Shown here: in pieces, positions 8,253-18,232 of the stretch
How the letters are laid out: each line of letters opens with the position of its first letter
Numbering within the stretch: the stretch's first letter is position 1
From: Microbacterium maritypicum MF109
Lineage (GTDB): Bacteria > Actinomycetota > Actinomycetes > Actinomycetales > Microbacteriaceae
DNA: 61,322 nt
Direction of reading: 5' to 3'
NCBI RefSeq assembly: GCF_000455825.1
Contig: NZ_ATAO01000035.1
Location: 1 to 61,322 of the forward strand
Position numbers and translations under genes: made by a program
Notes under the pieces: model-generated
Database searches by the model: none
What the model was told of the DNA's origin: nothing
The model's input: the letters and a program-made list of their open reading frames with translations, nothing else

Positions 8253-8349
8253 CGCCGCTCGTCGCAGCACCTGCTCCCTCGGTCCTCTCCGACGGCGTCG
8301 TCTTCCTAACGTGGGGGAACGCAACGTCGCGTACCCCGAGGAGACCCCC

Positions 8350-10635
8350 ATGACCGCACCTTCGTCGCGCCGCCGCGACGGCGCCGGACTCGTCGACGAC
8401 GAGCCCGTGATCGTCACCGATCCGAAACTCCCCTCCGTCGCCCTCACCGAAGAGCATCACGAGAAGGCGAACCGCTGGACCCTGCCGAAGATCATCCTGT
8501 GGGCCGCGATCGCCCTGCTGGGTGCCGTCGCCTGGACCATGCTCGCGATCGTGCGCGGCGAGACCGTCAACGCGATCTGGTTCGTGTTCGCGGCGGTCTG
8601 CACGTACCTGATCGGCTACCGGTTCTACTCCAAGGTGATCGAGAAGTACATCACCCGGCCCGATGACCGCAGGGCGACTCCCGCCGAGGTCAAGCAGGAC
8701 GGCAAGGACTACGTCCCCACCGACCGCCGTGTGCTCTACGGTCACCACTTCGCCGCGATCGCCGGCGCCGGCCCGCTCGTCGGACCCGTGCTCGCCGCGC
8801 AGATGGGGTACCTGCCCGGCACGATCTGGATCATCGTCGGCGTCGTGCTCGCCGGCGCCGTGCAGGACTACACGGTGCTCTTCTTCTCGATGCGCCGCGG
8901 CGGCCGCACGATCGGTCAGATGGCCCGCCAGGAGCTCGGCAAGATCGGCGGCACCGCGGCGATCATCGCATCGCTGCTGATCATGCTGATCATCGTCGCC
9001 ATCCTCGCCCTCGTCGTCGTCAACGCGCTCGGCGAGAGCCCGTGGGGCGTCTTCTCGGTCGCCATGACCATCCCGATCGCCCTCTTCATGGGCGTGTACC
9101 TGCGTTATCTCCGCCCCGGCAAGGTCACCGAGGTCTCGATCATCGGCTTCGCCCTGCTGATGGCGGCGATCATCGGCGGCGGATGGGTCGCCGGCACCGA
9201 GTGGGGTCAGGCGATCTTCCACCTCGACCGCACCACCATCGCCTGGGGCATCATCGTCTACGGCTTCATCGCCGCCGTGCTCCCGGTCTGGCTGCTGCTC
9301 GCCCCGCGCGACTATCTGTCGACCTTCATGAAGATCGGTGTGATCGTCATGCTCGCCGGAGCCATCGTGCTGGTGCGCCCCGAGATCACGGTCCCCGCGG
9401 TCAGCATCTTCGGCGAGAACGGCATGGGTCCGGTGTTCGCCGGTCCGCTCTTCCCCTTCCTGTTCGTGACGATCGCGTGCGGGGCGCTCTCCGGGTTCCA
9501 TGCGCTGATCGCCTCCGGAACGACCCCGAAGCTCATCGAGAAGGAGCGCCAGACGCGCTTCATCGGCTACGGCGGCATGCTCATGGAGTCGTTCGTCGCG
9601 ATCATGGCCCTCGTCGCCGCGATCTCGATCGACCAGGGCATCTACTTCGCGATGAACGCACCGACGGCGGCGACAGGCGGCACGGTCGAAGGGGCCGTCG
9701 CCTTCGTGAACTCGCTGGGGCTGACGGGGGTGAATCTCACGCCCGAGATGCTCACCGGCACGGCGGCCGCGGTCGGCGAGGAGTCGATCGTGTCCCGCAC
9801 CGGTGGCGCCCCGACGCTCGCCCTCGGACTCGCGCACATCATGCAGCAGGCCCTCGGCGGTCAGGCGCTCATGGCGTTCTGGTACCACTTCGCGATCATG
9901 TTCGAGGCGCTGTTCATCCTCACCGCAGTGGATGCCGGTACACGCGTCGCCCGCTTCATGCTGCAGGACTCGATCGGCGCCTGGTTCCCCAAGTTCCGCG
10001 ACGTCTCGTGGCGCCCCGGCGTCTGGATCTGCACGGCGATCATGGTGGCCGGATGGGGCGCGATCCTCATCCTCGGTGTCACCGACCCGCTCGGCGGCAT
10101 CAACACCTTCTTCCCGCTGTTCGGCATCGCCAACCAGCTGCTCGCCGCGATCGCGCTCGCCGTGGTGCTGGCCATCGTCGCCAAGCGCGGCCGCAGCTAC
10201 TTCAAGTGGTTGTGGATCATCGCCCTGCCGCTGGCGTTCACCGCGGTCGTGACCATCACGGCGTCGCTCTACAAGATCGCCTCTCCGGTGCCGGCCATCG
10301 GCTACTGGGCGAACCACTTCCGCTACGTCGCGGCACGCGACAGCGGAGACACCTCACTCGGCGAGCCGCAGGTGCTCGACGCGGTCATCCGCAACACCGC
10401 CGTGCAGGGCACGCTGTCGATCATCTTCGTGACCCTGGCGATCATCGTGATGGTGACCGCTGTGATCGTCACGATCAGGGCCATCCGCAACGGCGGCGGC
10501 GAGAACACCGAGGAGCCGCCCGTGGCCTCGCGCCGCTTCGCCCCGGCCGGATTCCTGCCGAGCGCCGAAGAACGTGAGCTCGAGAAGCAGTGGGAGCCGA
10601 TCCTCGCCGACGAGCGCAAGGCGTCGACCCACTGA
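8350..10635 (+). CDS. cstA: carbon starvation protein CstA-type transporter
   Basis: A 761-residue multi-pass membrane protein of the CstA/BtsT family, with the family's GHHFAAIAGAGPLVGPVLAAQ segment, an N-terminal cytoplasmic stretch of about 40 residues and well over a dozen hydrophobic segments. E. coli CstA and BtsT import pyruvate with protons and have been linked to peptide use. The ATG at 8350 has a GAGGAG ribosome site. A YbdD-like gene follows 16 bp after the stop, the standard partner of CstA. A LytS/LytTR pair downstream suggests that an extracellular carboxylate controls expression. Confidence 0.92.
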   Translation: MTAPSSRRRDGAGLVDDEPVIVTDPKLPSVALTEEHHEKANRWTLPKIILWAAIALLGAVAWTMLAIVRGETVNAIWFVFAAVCTYLIGYRFYSKVIEKYITRPDDRRATPAEVKQDGKDYVPTDRRVLYGHHFAAIAGAGPLVGPVLAAQMGYLPGTIWIIVGVVLAGAVQDYTVLFFSMRRGGRTIGQMARQELGKIGGTAAIIASLLIMLIIVAILALVVVNALGESPWGVFSVAMTIPIALFMGVYLRYLRPGKVTEVSIIGFALLMAAIIGGGWVAGTEWGQAIFHLDRTTIAWGIIVYGFIAAVLPVWLLLAPRDYLSTFMKIGVIVMLAGAIVLVRPEITVPAVSIFGENGMGPVFAGPLFPFLFVTIACGALSGFHALIASGTTPKLIEKERQTRFIGYGGMLMESFVAIMALVAAISIDQGIYFAMNAPTAATGGTVEGAVAFVNSLGLTGVNLTPEMLTGTAAAVGEESIVSRTGGAPTLALGLAHIMQQALGGQALMAFWYHFAIMFEALFILTAVDAGTRVARFMLQDSIGAWFPKFRDVSWRPGVWICTAIMVAGWGAILILGVTDPLGGINTFFPLFGIANQLLAAIALAVVLAIVAKRGRSYFKWLWIIALPLAFTAVVTITASLYKIASPVPAIGYWANHFRYVAARDSGDTSLGEPQVLDAVIRNTAVQGTLSIIFVTLAIIVMVTAVIVTIRAIRNGGGENTEEPPVASRRFAPAGFLPSAEERELEKQWEPILADERKASTH

Positions 10636-10651
10636 TGTCGATCCCCCTGAG

Positions 10652-10897
10652 ATGGCCGACACCATGAGGCGGACGGATGCCGCGACCACCCTGCTGCGGA
10701 CGCTGCTCAGCGCCGCGGCGCGGGCCGGTCGCGGCATCCGCTGGTACATGACGAGCCTGATGGGCGACACCGCCTATGCGACCTACGTCGCCCATCAGCG
10801 TCGACAGCATCCGGACGAGGAGCCGCTGACCGAACGGCAGTTCTGGCGGCAGCGGATGGACGACCAGGATCGCAACCCCGGTGCCCGCTGCTGCTGA
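10652..10897 (+). CDS. YbdD/YjiX family small protein, CstA partner
   Basis: An 81-residue protein of the YbdD/YjiX family. It shows the family core WYMTSLMGDTAYATYVAH, then HPDEEPLTERQFWRQRMD and the hallmark C-terminal RCC. In other bacteria this small protein is encoded directly after CstA/BtsT and is thought to be needed for pyruvate uptake. The start could be the ATG at 10652 or at 10664 (MRRTDAATT); neither has a strong ribosome site, and coupling to cstA is likely. Confidence 0.85.
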   Translation: MADTMRRTDAATTLLRTLLSAAARAGRGIRWYMTSLMGDTAYATYVAHQRRQHPDEEPLTERQFWRQRMDDQDRNPGARCC

Positions 10898-10928
10898 GCG
10901 CAGCCACGCCGGTGCCTAGGCTGGGACC

Positions 10929-12110
10929 ATGACCGACGTCGTTCTCGCAGCGATCCTCGGCGTGCTCGGCGGCATCGTCCTCTCGGTGCTCCTCCTGCTC
11001 GCACGCCGACTCGCGCGCGGGGCCGCCGACCTCGGAAGCGACGCCGAACAGGCCGCCCTCACCGCACTGCATCAGGCGAGCCTGGCGGCGCCGCATCTGC
11101 GCGCCGGACTCTCGGATCCCGATGTGGTCAAAGCCGCGCGTCACCTGCGAGTGCTGCTCGGCAGCGCGGCGGTCGCGATCGTGAGCGCGGAAGGCACGGT
11201 GTCGTTCGACGGTCCGTCCGATGGACTCGAATCCGCGGCCCGCCGCATCGCCGCCCAGGTCGGGGCCTCGGGGCGGAGGCAGGTGTTCCCGGCGCAGGGC
11301 AGGGAGGACGACCTGGAGGCGGTCGGGGCTCCGATCCTCGTCGACGGCCGCGTGGTGGGCGTCGTCGTGGCCTTCGCGGCACCGGTCAGAGCCGCGCTCG
11401 TGCGGGCGGCGGAAGAAGTCGCCGACTGGTGCGGGGCCCAGGTCGAACTCGGCGGACTCGATGCGCAGCGGACGCAGCTGGCCGAGGCGGAGCTGCGCTC
11501 GCTGCGGGCGCAGATCTCCCCGCACTTCATCTACAACGCCCTCACGGCGATCGCCTCGTTCATCCTCACCGACCCCGCGCGGGCCAGGGAGCTGGTGCTC
11601 GAGTTCGCCGACTTCACGCGCTACTCGTTCCGCCGTCAGGGCGAGTTCACGACGGTCGCCGAGGAGCTCGGCAGCATCCACTCCTATCTGGAACTGGAGC
11701 GCGCCCGCTTCGGTGATCGGCTCCGCGTGACCCTGCAGATCGCCCCGGAGACGCTGGCGACCGTCATCCCGTTCCTCTCGGTGCAGCCCCTGGTCGAGAA
11801 CGCGGTCCGCCACGGGCTCGAGCCGGGTGAGGGCGGGGGAGAGATCCGCATCGCCTCGCGCGACGACGGCACCCACACCGAGATCACGGTCGAGGACGAT
11901 GGCGTCGGCATGGATCCGGAAGCCTTGCGGACCACGCTGACGGCCGGTGACGACGGTGTGCACGTGGGGCTTCGCAACGTCGACACCCGGCTCCGCCAGC
12001 TGTATGGTGCCGACGGTGGACTGGTCGTCGAGACGAACACCGGCGCCGGTACCCTGGTGCGCATGCGGGTCCCGAAATCTCAGCCGCAGCACGACCCGGA
12101 CGCCGACTGA
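10929..12110 (+). CDS. LytS-type sensor histidine kinase
   Basis: A 393-residue kinase. A single N-terminal membrane helix (about residues 4-26) is followed by a GAF/PAS-like cytoplasmic region (60-175), then a His_kinase domain with LRAQISPHFIYNAL, phospho-acceptor His199, and a C-terminal HATPase domain with N-box LVENAVRHGL and G-box DDGVGM. Unlike E. coli BtsS/LytS it lacks the multi-helix 5TM receptor domain, so sensing is probably cytoplasmic or through a partner. Its LytTR regulator starts 5 bp after its stop. Position after cstA suggests control of carboxylate uptake. Confidence 0.92.
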   Translation: MTDVVLAAILGVLGGIVLSVLLLLARRLARGAADLGSDAEQAALTALHQASLAAPHLRAGLSDPDVVKAARHLRVLLGSAAVAIVSAEGTVSFDGPSDGLESAARRIAAQVGASGRRQVFPAQGREDDLEAVGAPILVDGRVVGVVVAFAAPVRAALVRAAEEVADWCGAQVELGGLDAQRTQLAEAELRSLRAQISPHFIYNALTAIASFILTDPARARELVLEFADFTRYSFRRQGEFTTVAEELGSIHSYLELERARFGDRLRVTLQIAPETLATVIPFLSVQPLVENAVRHGLEPGEGGGEIRIASRDDGTHTEITVEDDGVGMDPEALRTTLTAGDDGVHVGLRNVDTRLRQLYGADGGLVVETNTGAGTLVRMRVPKSQPQHDPDAD

Positions 12111-12115
12111 CGATC

Positions 12116-12853
12116 ATGACGAACAGCGCCCCCTCGATCGACGTCCTCGTCGCGGATGACGAGCGTCCAGCCCTCGACGAGCTCGTCCACCTGCTCGGCA
12201 CTGACGCCCGCATCGGCGAGATCCTCACCGCGTCGTCGGGCGCGGATGCGCTGCGGCTGATGTCGGAGCGCGCGGTGCGGATCGCGTTCCTCGACATCCA
12301 CATGCCAGGGTTGACCGGGATGGAGCTCGCGCGGGCGCTGCTGACCCTCGCCGAACCTCCGGCGGTCGTGTTCGTCACCGCCGACGAGGCGAAGGCGGTG
12401 GAGGCGTTCGAGCTGCGTGCCGCCGACTATCTGCTCAAGCCCGTGCGCCTCGAGCGTCTGCGGCGGGCGGTCGACCGGGTGGTCGAGCTCGGGGACGCCG
12501 CGGCATCGGGCGACGACGAGATGCTGCCGGTCACGGTCGGCTCGGTCGTGCGGTTCGTGAAACGCAGCGACGTGCGCTGGGTGCGGGCGCAGGGGGACTA
12601 CTCCCGACTGCACACCGGAGATGGGACGGGTCATCTGGTGCGCATCCCGATCTCGGAGCTGGAGGCGCGATGGGCGGATGCCGGGTTCCTCCGCATCCAC
12701 CGCTCTTCGCTCGTGCGCATCGCCGCCGTGACCGAGGCGCGGCTGTCGGGGTCGGAGCCCACCGTGTCGATCGGTGCGACGTCTCTCCCGGTCAGCCGGC
12801 GACTGGTACCCGCGGTGCGCGACGCGCTGCTGCGCGGAGAGGGGGCAGGATGA
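12116..12853 (+). CDS. LytTR-type response regulator
   Basis: A 245-residue regulator. The receiver domain has the acidic DDE cluster near residues 15-17, the phosphorylation site Asp60 (FLDIHMPG) and the conserved Lys in YLLKP. A LytTR DNA-binding domain follows (about 140-240), with WVRAQGDYSRLHT and FLRIHRSSLVRI. It is the partner of the kinase just upstream and would activate nearby promoters, most likely cstA and the symporter genes. Its stop overlaps the DUF485 start by 4 bp. Confidence 0.93.
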   Translation: MTNSAPSIDVLVADDERPALDELVHLLGTDARIGEILTASSGADALRLMSERAVRIAFLDIHMPGLTGMELARALLTLAEPPAVVFVTADEAKAVEAFELRAADYLLKPVRLERLRRAVDRVVELGDAAASGDDEMLPVTVGSVVRFVKRSDVRWVRAQGDYSRLHTGDGTGHLVRIPISELEARWADAGFLRIHRSSLVRIAAVTEARLSGSEPTVSIGATSLPVSRRLVPAVRDALLRGEGAG

Positions 12854-13224
12854 CCGAGAAGCCGAAGCGGGTTCGTGTGACGGCCGACCTGCCCGATCGG
12901 AGGCCGACCACCTTCACCCGCGGCATCGCGCTCCCCGGCTCGCCCGTCGACGAGGCGGATGCCGTGTATGCGCGCGCCCTGATGCGCAGTCAGCTCCGGC
13001 TCGCGCTCGGGACCGTCGCGGGGTTCGTCGTCGTGGTGATCGCGCTGACCCTGACGATCGCTCTCGTCCCCGAGGTCGGACAGGTCGTGGTCTGGGGCCT
13101 GCCGCTGTCGTGGCTGCTGCAGGCCTACGCGTTCTATCCGATCATCCTCGTGTTCGCGGTGCTCTACGTGCGCACGGCCGCCCGCAACGAGCGCCGATAC
13201 CGCGCGCTCCGGGATCGCGAATGA
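12850..13224 (+). CDS. DUF485-like membrane protein, symporter partner
   Basis: A 124-residue protein with a charged N-terminus and two membrane helices (about 55-80 and 88-110), followed by a basic tail. Small two-helix DUF485 proteins such as YjcH are normally encoded just before acetate-type SSS symporters. Here its ATG overlaps the regulator stop by 4 bp, and its stop overlaps the symporter start by 4 bp. Confidence 0.75.
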   Translation: MTEKPKRVRVTADLPDRRPTTFTRGIALPGSPVDEADAVYARALMRSQLRLALGTVAGFVVVVIALTLTIALVPEVGQVVVWGLPLSWLLQAYAFYPIILVFAVLYVRTAARNERRYRALRDRE

Positions 13225-14678
13225 ACGCGGTGCTCGACCTCATCGGCGTCGCGCTCGTCATCGTCGCGACCCTGCTGATCGGCATCTACGGCCTGCGCAT
13301 CTCGCGCACGACGGGGGACTTCTTCGTGGCGTCGCGCACCGTGCGGCCGGTGTGGAACGCGTCGGCGATCAGCGGCGAGTACCTCTCAGCCGGCACTTTC
13401 CTCGGACTGTCGGGTCTCGTGCTGCTCGACGGCGCCCGCGGCTTCTGGTTCCCGATCGGCTATGCGGCCGGCTACCTGCTGGTGCTCGCGTTCGTGGCGG
13501 CGCCGCTCCGACGCAGCGGCGCCTACACGATCCCGGACTTCATCGAGGCGCGGCTGGAGTCGACGTCGGCCCGGCGCGTGACCAGCATCGCGGTGCTGGT
13601 GATCGGCTGGCTCTACATCGTGCCGCAGCTGCACGGAGCGGGGCTGACGCTCCTCGTCGTGGCCGGCCTTCCGGAATGGGTGGGGGCCGTGACCGTCGCG
13701 GTGCTCGTGGCGGCGGCGGTCGCCGCGGGCGGCATGCGGGCCATCACCTATGTGCAGGCGTTCCAGTACTGGCTCAAGCTCACGGCGCTCCTGGTGCCGG
13801 TGGTGTTCATCGCGTTCGCCCTCAGCGGCGGTCCGCACGACGTCGATCCCGCGCTGGTCTTTCCCGTCGAAGCCGGGCCCTCGGGTTTCGACGCCTACGA
13901 GACGGCATCCCTGTTGCTCGCACTGCTGTTGGGGACGATGGGGCTCCCGCACGTGCTGGTGCGGTTCTACACGAGTCCGACCGGGGTGTCGGCGCGGCGG
14001 ACCACCGTCATCGTGATCGGCATGGTGAGCGCGTTCTATGCGGTGTCGAGCACGATGGGGCTGCTGGCGCGCATCGCCGCTCCCGACCTCGCGGTTCCCG
14101 GTGTCGCCGACACGGTGGTGCTGCTGTTGCCGTCGCGCGTGTTCCCCGGAGCGTTCGGCGAACTGCTGACCGCGCTGATCGTCGCGGGGGCGTTCGCGGC
14201 GTTCCTGGCGACATCGGCCGGCCTCGTGGTGTCGCTCGCCGGCGTGATCAGTCAGGACGTGTTCTCCGGCTCGGTGCGGTCGTTCCGCCTGTCGGCCGTG
14301 CTCTGTGCGCTGGTGCCGCTCGTGGTGGCGCTGCTCACGGCACCGGCCGGCCTCGGGTCGAGCGTCGGCGTGGTGTTCGTGGTGGCGGCGTCGACGCTGT
14401 CGCCGGTCGTGCTGTTGGGAGTCTGGTGGCGAGGGCTCACCGCCCGTGGCGCGGTCGCCGGGATGCTGTCGGGCGGGATCGCCGCCGGACTCGCGCTGCT
14501 GGTGCACGCGGCGGTCGGGGGAGTCGGAGTGGCCGCGCCCTACCTCGCGCAGCCCGCCGCCTGGACGATCCCGCTCGCCACGGCCGTGACGGTCGTGGTG
14601 TCGCTCTTCGATCCGCGGGGACCGTCGCCGCGCACGGAGCGCTTCCTCGCTCGTGTGCACACGCCCGAGCGCGGCTGA
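13221..14678 (+). CDS. sodium:solute symporter, ActP/MctP-like
   Basis: A 485-residue SSS-family transporter with about 13 membrane segments. Family marks include TTGDFFVASRTVRPVWNASAIS near the N-terminus, GFWFPIGYAAGY and GTMGLPHVLVRFYTSP in the middle. The last is close to the GLPHILMRFFTV motif of acetate permease ActP. Together with DUF485 it is probably a monocarboxylate (acetate, pyruvate or propionate) importer. The ATG at 13221 overlaps the DUF485 stop. Its end meets the convergent pirin gene with only 1 bp between. Confidence 0.88.
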   Translation: MNAVLDLIGVALVIVATLLIGIYGLRISRTTGDFFVASRTVRPVWNASAISGEYLSAGTFLGLSGLVLLDGARGFWFPIGYAAGYLLVLAFVAAPLRRSGAYTIPDFIEARLESTSARRVTSIAVLVIGWLYIVPQLHGAGLTLLVVAGLPEWVGAVTVAVLVAAAVAAGGMRAITYVQAFQYWLKLTALLVPVVFIAFALSGGPHDVDPALVFPVEAGPSGFDAYETASLLLALLLGTMGLPHVLVRFYTSPTGVSARRTTVIVIGMVSAFYAVSSTMGLLARIAAPDLAVPGVADTVVLLLPSRVFPGAFGELLTALIVAGAFAAFLATSAGLVVSLAGVISQDVFSGSVRSFRLSAVLCALVPLVVALLTAPAGLGSSVGVVFVVAASTLSPVVLLGVWWRGLTARGAVAGMLSGGIAAGLALLVHAAVGGVGVAAPYLAQPAAWTIPLATAVTVVVSLFDPRGPSPRTERFLARVHTPERG

Positions 14679-14679
14679 G

Positions 14680-15615
14680 TCAGAGTTTCCGGCTGCGCGG
14701 CATGAGCCGCACGTCAGGGAGCGGCGGAGCGGGGATGCGCACGTCGTGACCGTCGACCGCGCCGAAGCGAGGGGATGCCGCTCCCGTCACGGACTCCGCT
14801 TCCCACTCTTCGCGCGCCTCGACGATCTCGTCATGCGAGCGGCCGGCGAAGTTCCACCACATCACGATGTCGTCCTCGAAGGGCGCGCCGCCGAGCAGGA
14901 ACAGCAGGGCCCCCTCGGTGCTCGACACCTCGACGGTGTCGCGGGAGTCGCCGAGGTAGAGCAGTGCGTTGCGATCGAGCGGATGCGCGGCCACCACGGC
15001 ATCTCCCTCGACGAGCATGAGGGCGTGCTCCCAGTCGGAGCGCAGCGGCAGAAGCACACGCGAGCCGGGAGCGAGCACGATCTCGGCCCCGACGATCGGG
15101 GTGTGCACCGTGGCGGGTGAGCGCACGCCGGCGAACTCGCCGAGCACGACGGTGGCTTCGGCATCCGCTCCCTCGTCGGCCGAGACGGTGAGTGCGGGCA
15201 GTGCGGTGTGCCGTTCGAACCCGGCAGCGCCGTGGCGGGCCGAATCCGGGAGCGCCACCCAGAACTGCAGCGCATCGAGGGGGACGGGATCCTCGCCGAT
15301 CGAGTACTCCGAGTGCGAGATCCCGTTGCCCGCGGTCATCAGGTTCAACTGCCCGCGACGCAGGTCGGCGTCGCTGCCGAGCGAGTCGCGGTGACGGATC
15401 TCTCCGACGAGCGGCCAGGTCACGGTCTGCAGACCGATGTGGGGGTGCGGCTCGACCCGCATCTTCGTGTCGGCCGGTCCGAACCGGTCGAGGAAGCACC
15501 AGGCGCCGATCGTGGGCAGGTTCCGGTGCGGCAGCGCGCGCAGCACGTTCATGCCGCGCACCCCGCCGAGCGGCACCTCGCGGGGCTCGAGGATGAGGCG
15601 GTGCTGCCCGATCAT
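14680..15615 (-). CDS. pirin family protein
   Basis: A 311-residue bicupin of the pirin family. The N-terminal cupin carries the metal-binding pattern: two His in PHPHIGLQTVTW, and His plus Glu in GNGISHSEYS. Pirins bind Fe or Ni/Mn and act as redox-sensitive regulators or as quercetinase-like dioxygenases. The ATG at 15615 overlaps the upstream GNAT gene stop by 4 bp, so the two form an operon. A longer in-frame extension to 15735 lies inside the GNAT gene and was not used. Confidence 0.9.
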   Translation of the reverse strand: MIGQHRLILEPREVPLGGVRGMNVLRALPHRNLPTIGAWCFLDRFGPADTKMRVEPHPHIGLQTVTWPLVGEIRHRDSLGSDADLRRGQLNLMTAGNGISHSEYSIGEDPVPLDALQFWVALPDSARHGAAGFERHTALPALTVSADEGADAEATVVLGEFAGVRSPATVHTPIVGAEIVLAPGSRVLLPLRSDWEHALMLVEGDAVVAAHPLDRNALLYLGDSRDTVEVSSTEGALLFLLGGAPFEDDIVMWWNFAGRSHDEIVEAREEWEAESVTGAASPRFGAVDGHDVRIPAPPLPDVRLMPRSRKL

Positions 15616-15956
15616 TCCGCTCGGCCCGTCGGGTCCTCGTCCGCGGTTCCCACAGGTGCAGAGGGGGTCTTCGGCCAGCGGATCTCGGCGCCGGGGATCT
15701 CGTGCGTCTCGAGGTACTTGGCGATGTACGGGCACAGCGGGACGATGGCGTCACCCCGTCCCGCCGCATCCGCCAGCGCCGCCGATGCGAGCGTGCCCGC
15801 CAGGCCCTGGCCCTGGAACGCCGGGTCGATCTCGGTGTGGATGAAGCGGATGGATCCGGGGCGCAGATCGTACGCCGCGAAGCCCGCGAGCACGTCGTCG
15901 GAACGGATCTCGTAGCGCGATTCCTCGTCGTTGCGGGTCACGGTGATGGCGGTCAT
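15612..15956 (-). CDS. small GNAT-like N-acetyltransferase (YjdJ type)
   Basis: A 114-residue protein of the short GNAT_C/YjdJ family (COG2388). It has IRFIHTEIDPAFQGQGLAGTLASAAL, containing the acetyl-CoA-binding Q/R-x-x-G-x-A-like loop, then IVPLCPYIAKYLETH, the conserved Cys-Pro-(Tyr/Phe) segment of the family. These are minimal acetyl-CoA-binding folds whose substrates are mostly unknown. It is the first gene of a two-gene operon with pirin, divergent from recQ. Confidence 0.85.
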   Translation of the reverse strand: MTAITVTRNDEESRYEIRSDDVLAGFAAYDLRPGSIRFIHTEIDPAFQGQGLAGTLASAALADAAGRGDAIVPLCPYIAKYLETHEIPGAEIRWPKTPSAPVGTADEDPTGRAE

Positions 15957-16015
15957 CGGCTGCTCCTTCGAACGGATGCCTCCAACCTACGCCCCGCGTG
16001 CGCGGTCGGGCCCGG

Positions 16016-16095
16016 CGAAAACCCAGGCCGTCTGCTGCCGCACCGGCGCGTCGGAGTGCGACACTCCGTGGGGGAGGCGGGTGGCCTGGGTTTCG
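16016..16095. other. long stem-loop with nested hairpin between GNAT and recQ
   Basis: CGAAAACCCAGGCC (16016-16029) pairs with GGCCTGGGTTTCG (16083-16095), a 13-bp stem with one bulged A. Inside it, CGGAGTG-cga-CACTCCG (16052-16068) is a perfect 7-bp hairpin. The element lies in the 207-bp divergent region before recQ. It could be a structured leader, a small RNA or an operator pair. No known riboswitch class is recognised. Confidence 0.45.
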
Positions 16096-16163
16096 GCAGC
16101 CCGGGCGGTCGAGGGTGTGGAGGAAGCGCCTCCCGCGTCGGCGGGGGTCGTTACGCTGGAGGG

Positions 16164-18185
<2,022 letters not shown>

Positions 18186-18213
18186 TCTGAGCCCTGACCA
18201 TCACCGCCCGACT

Positions 18214-18232
18214 CCGCGCGCGCTCAGCGCGG
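18214..18232. terminator. weak bidirectional hairpin between recQ and the TetR gene
   Basis: CCGCGC (18214-18219) and GCGCGG (18227-18232) form a 6-bp hairpin with a 7-nt loop. It overlaps the last codons of the convergent regulator gene and may end both transcripts. The stem is short, so the call is tentative. Confidence 0.35.

Noticed and set aside
8113..10317. Long minus-strand frame opposite cstA
   Set aside because: The translation is Asp/Arg/His/Glu-rich with no hydrophobic segments, and the plus strand codes a full CstA. High GC keeps the shadow frame open.
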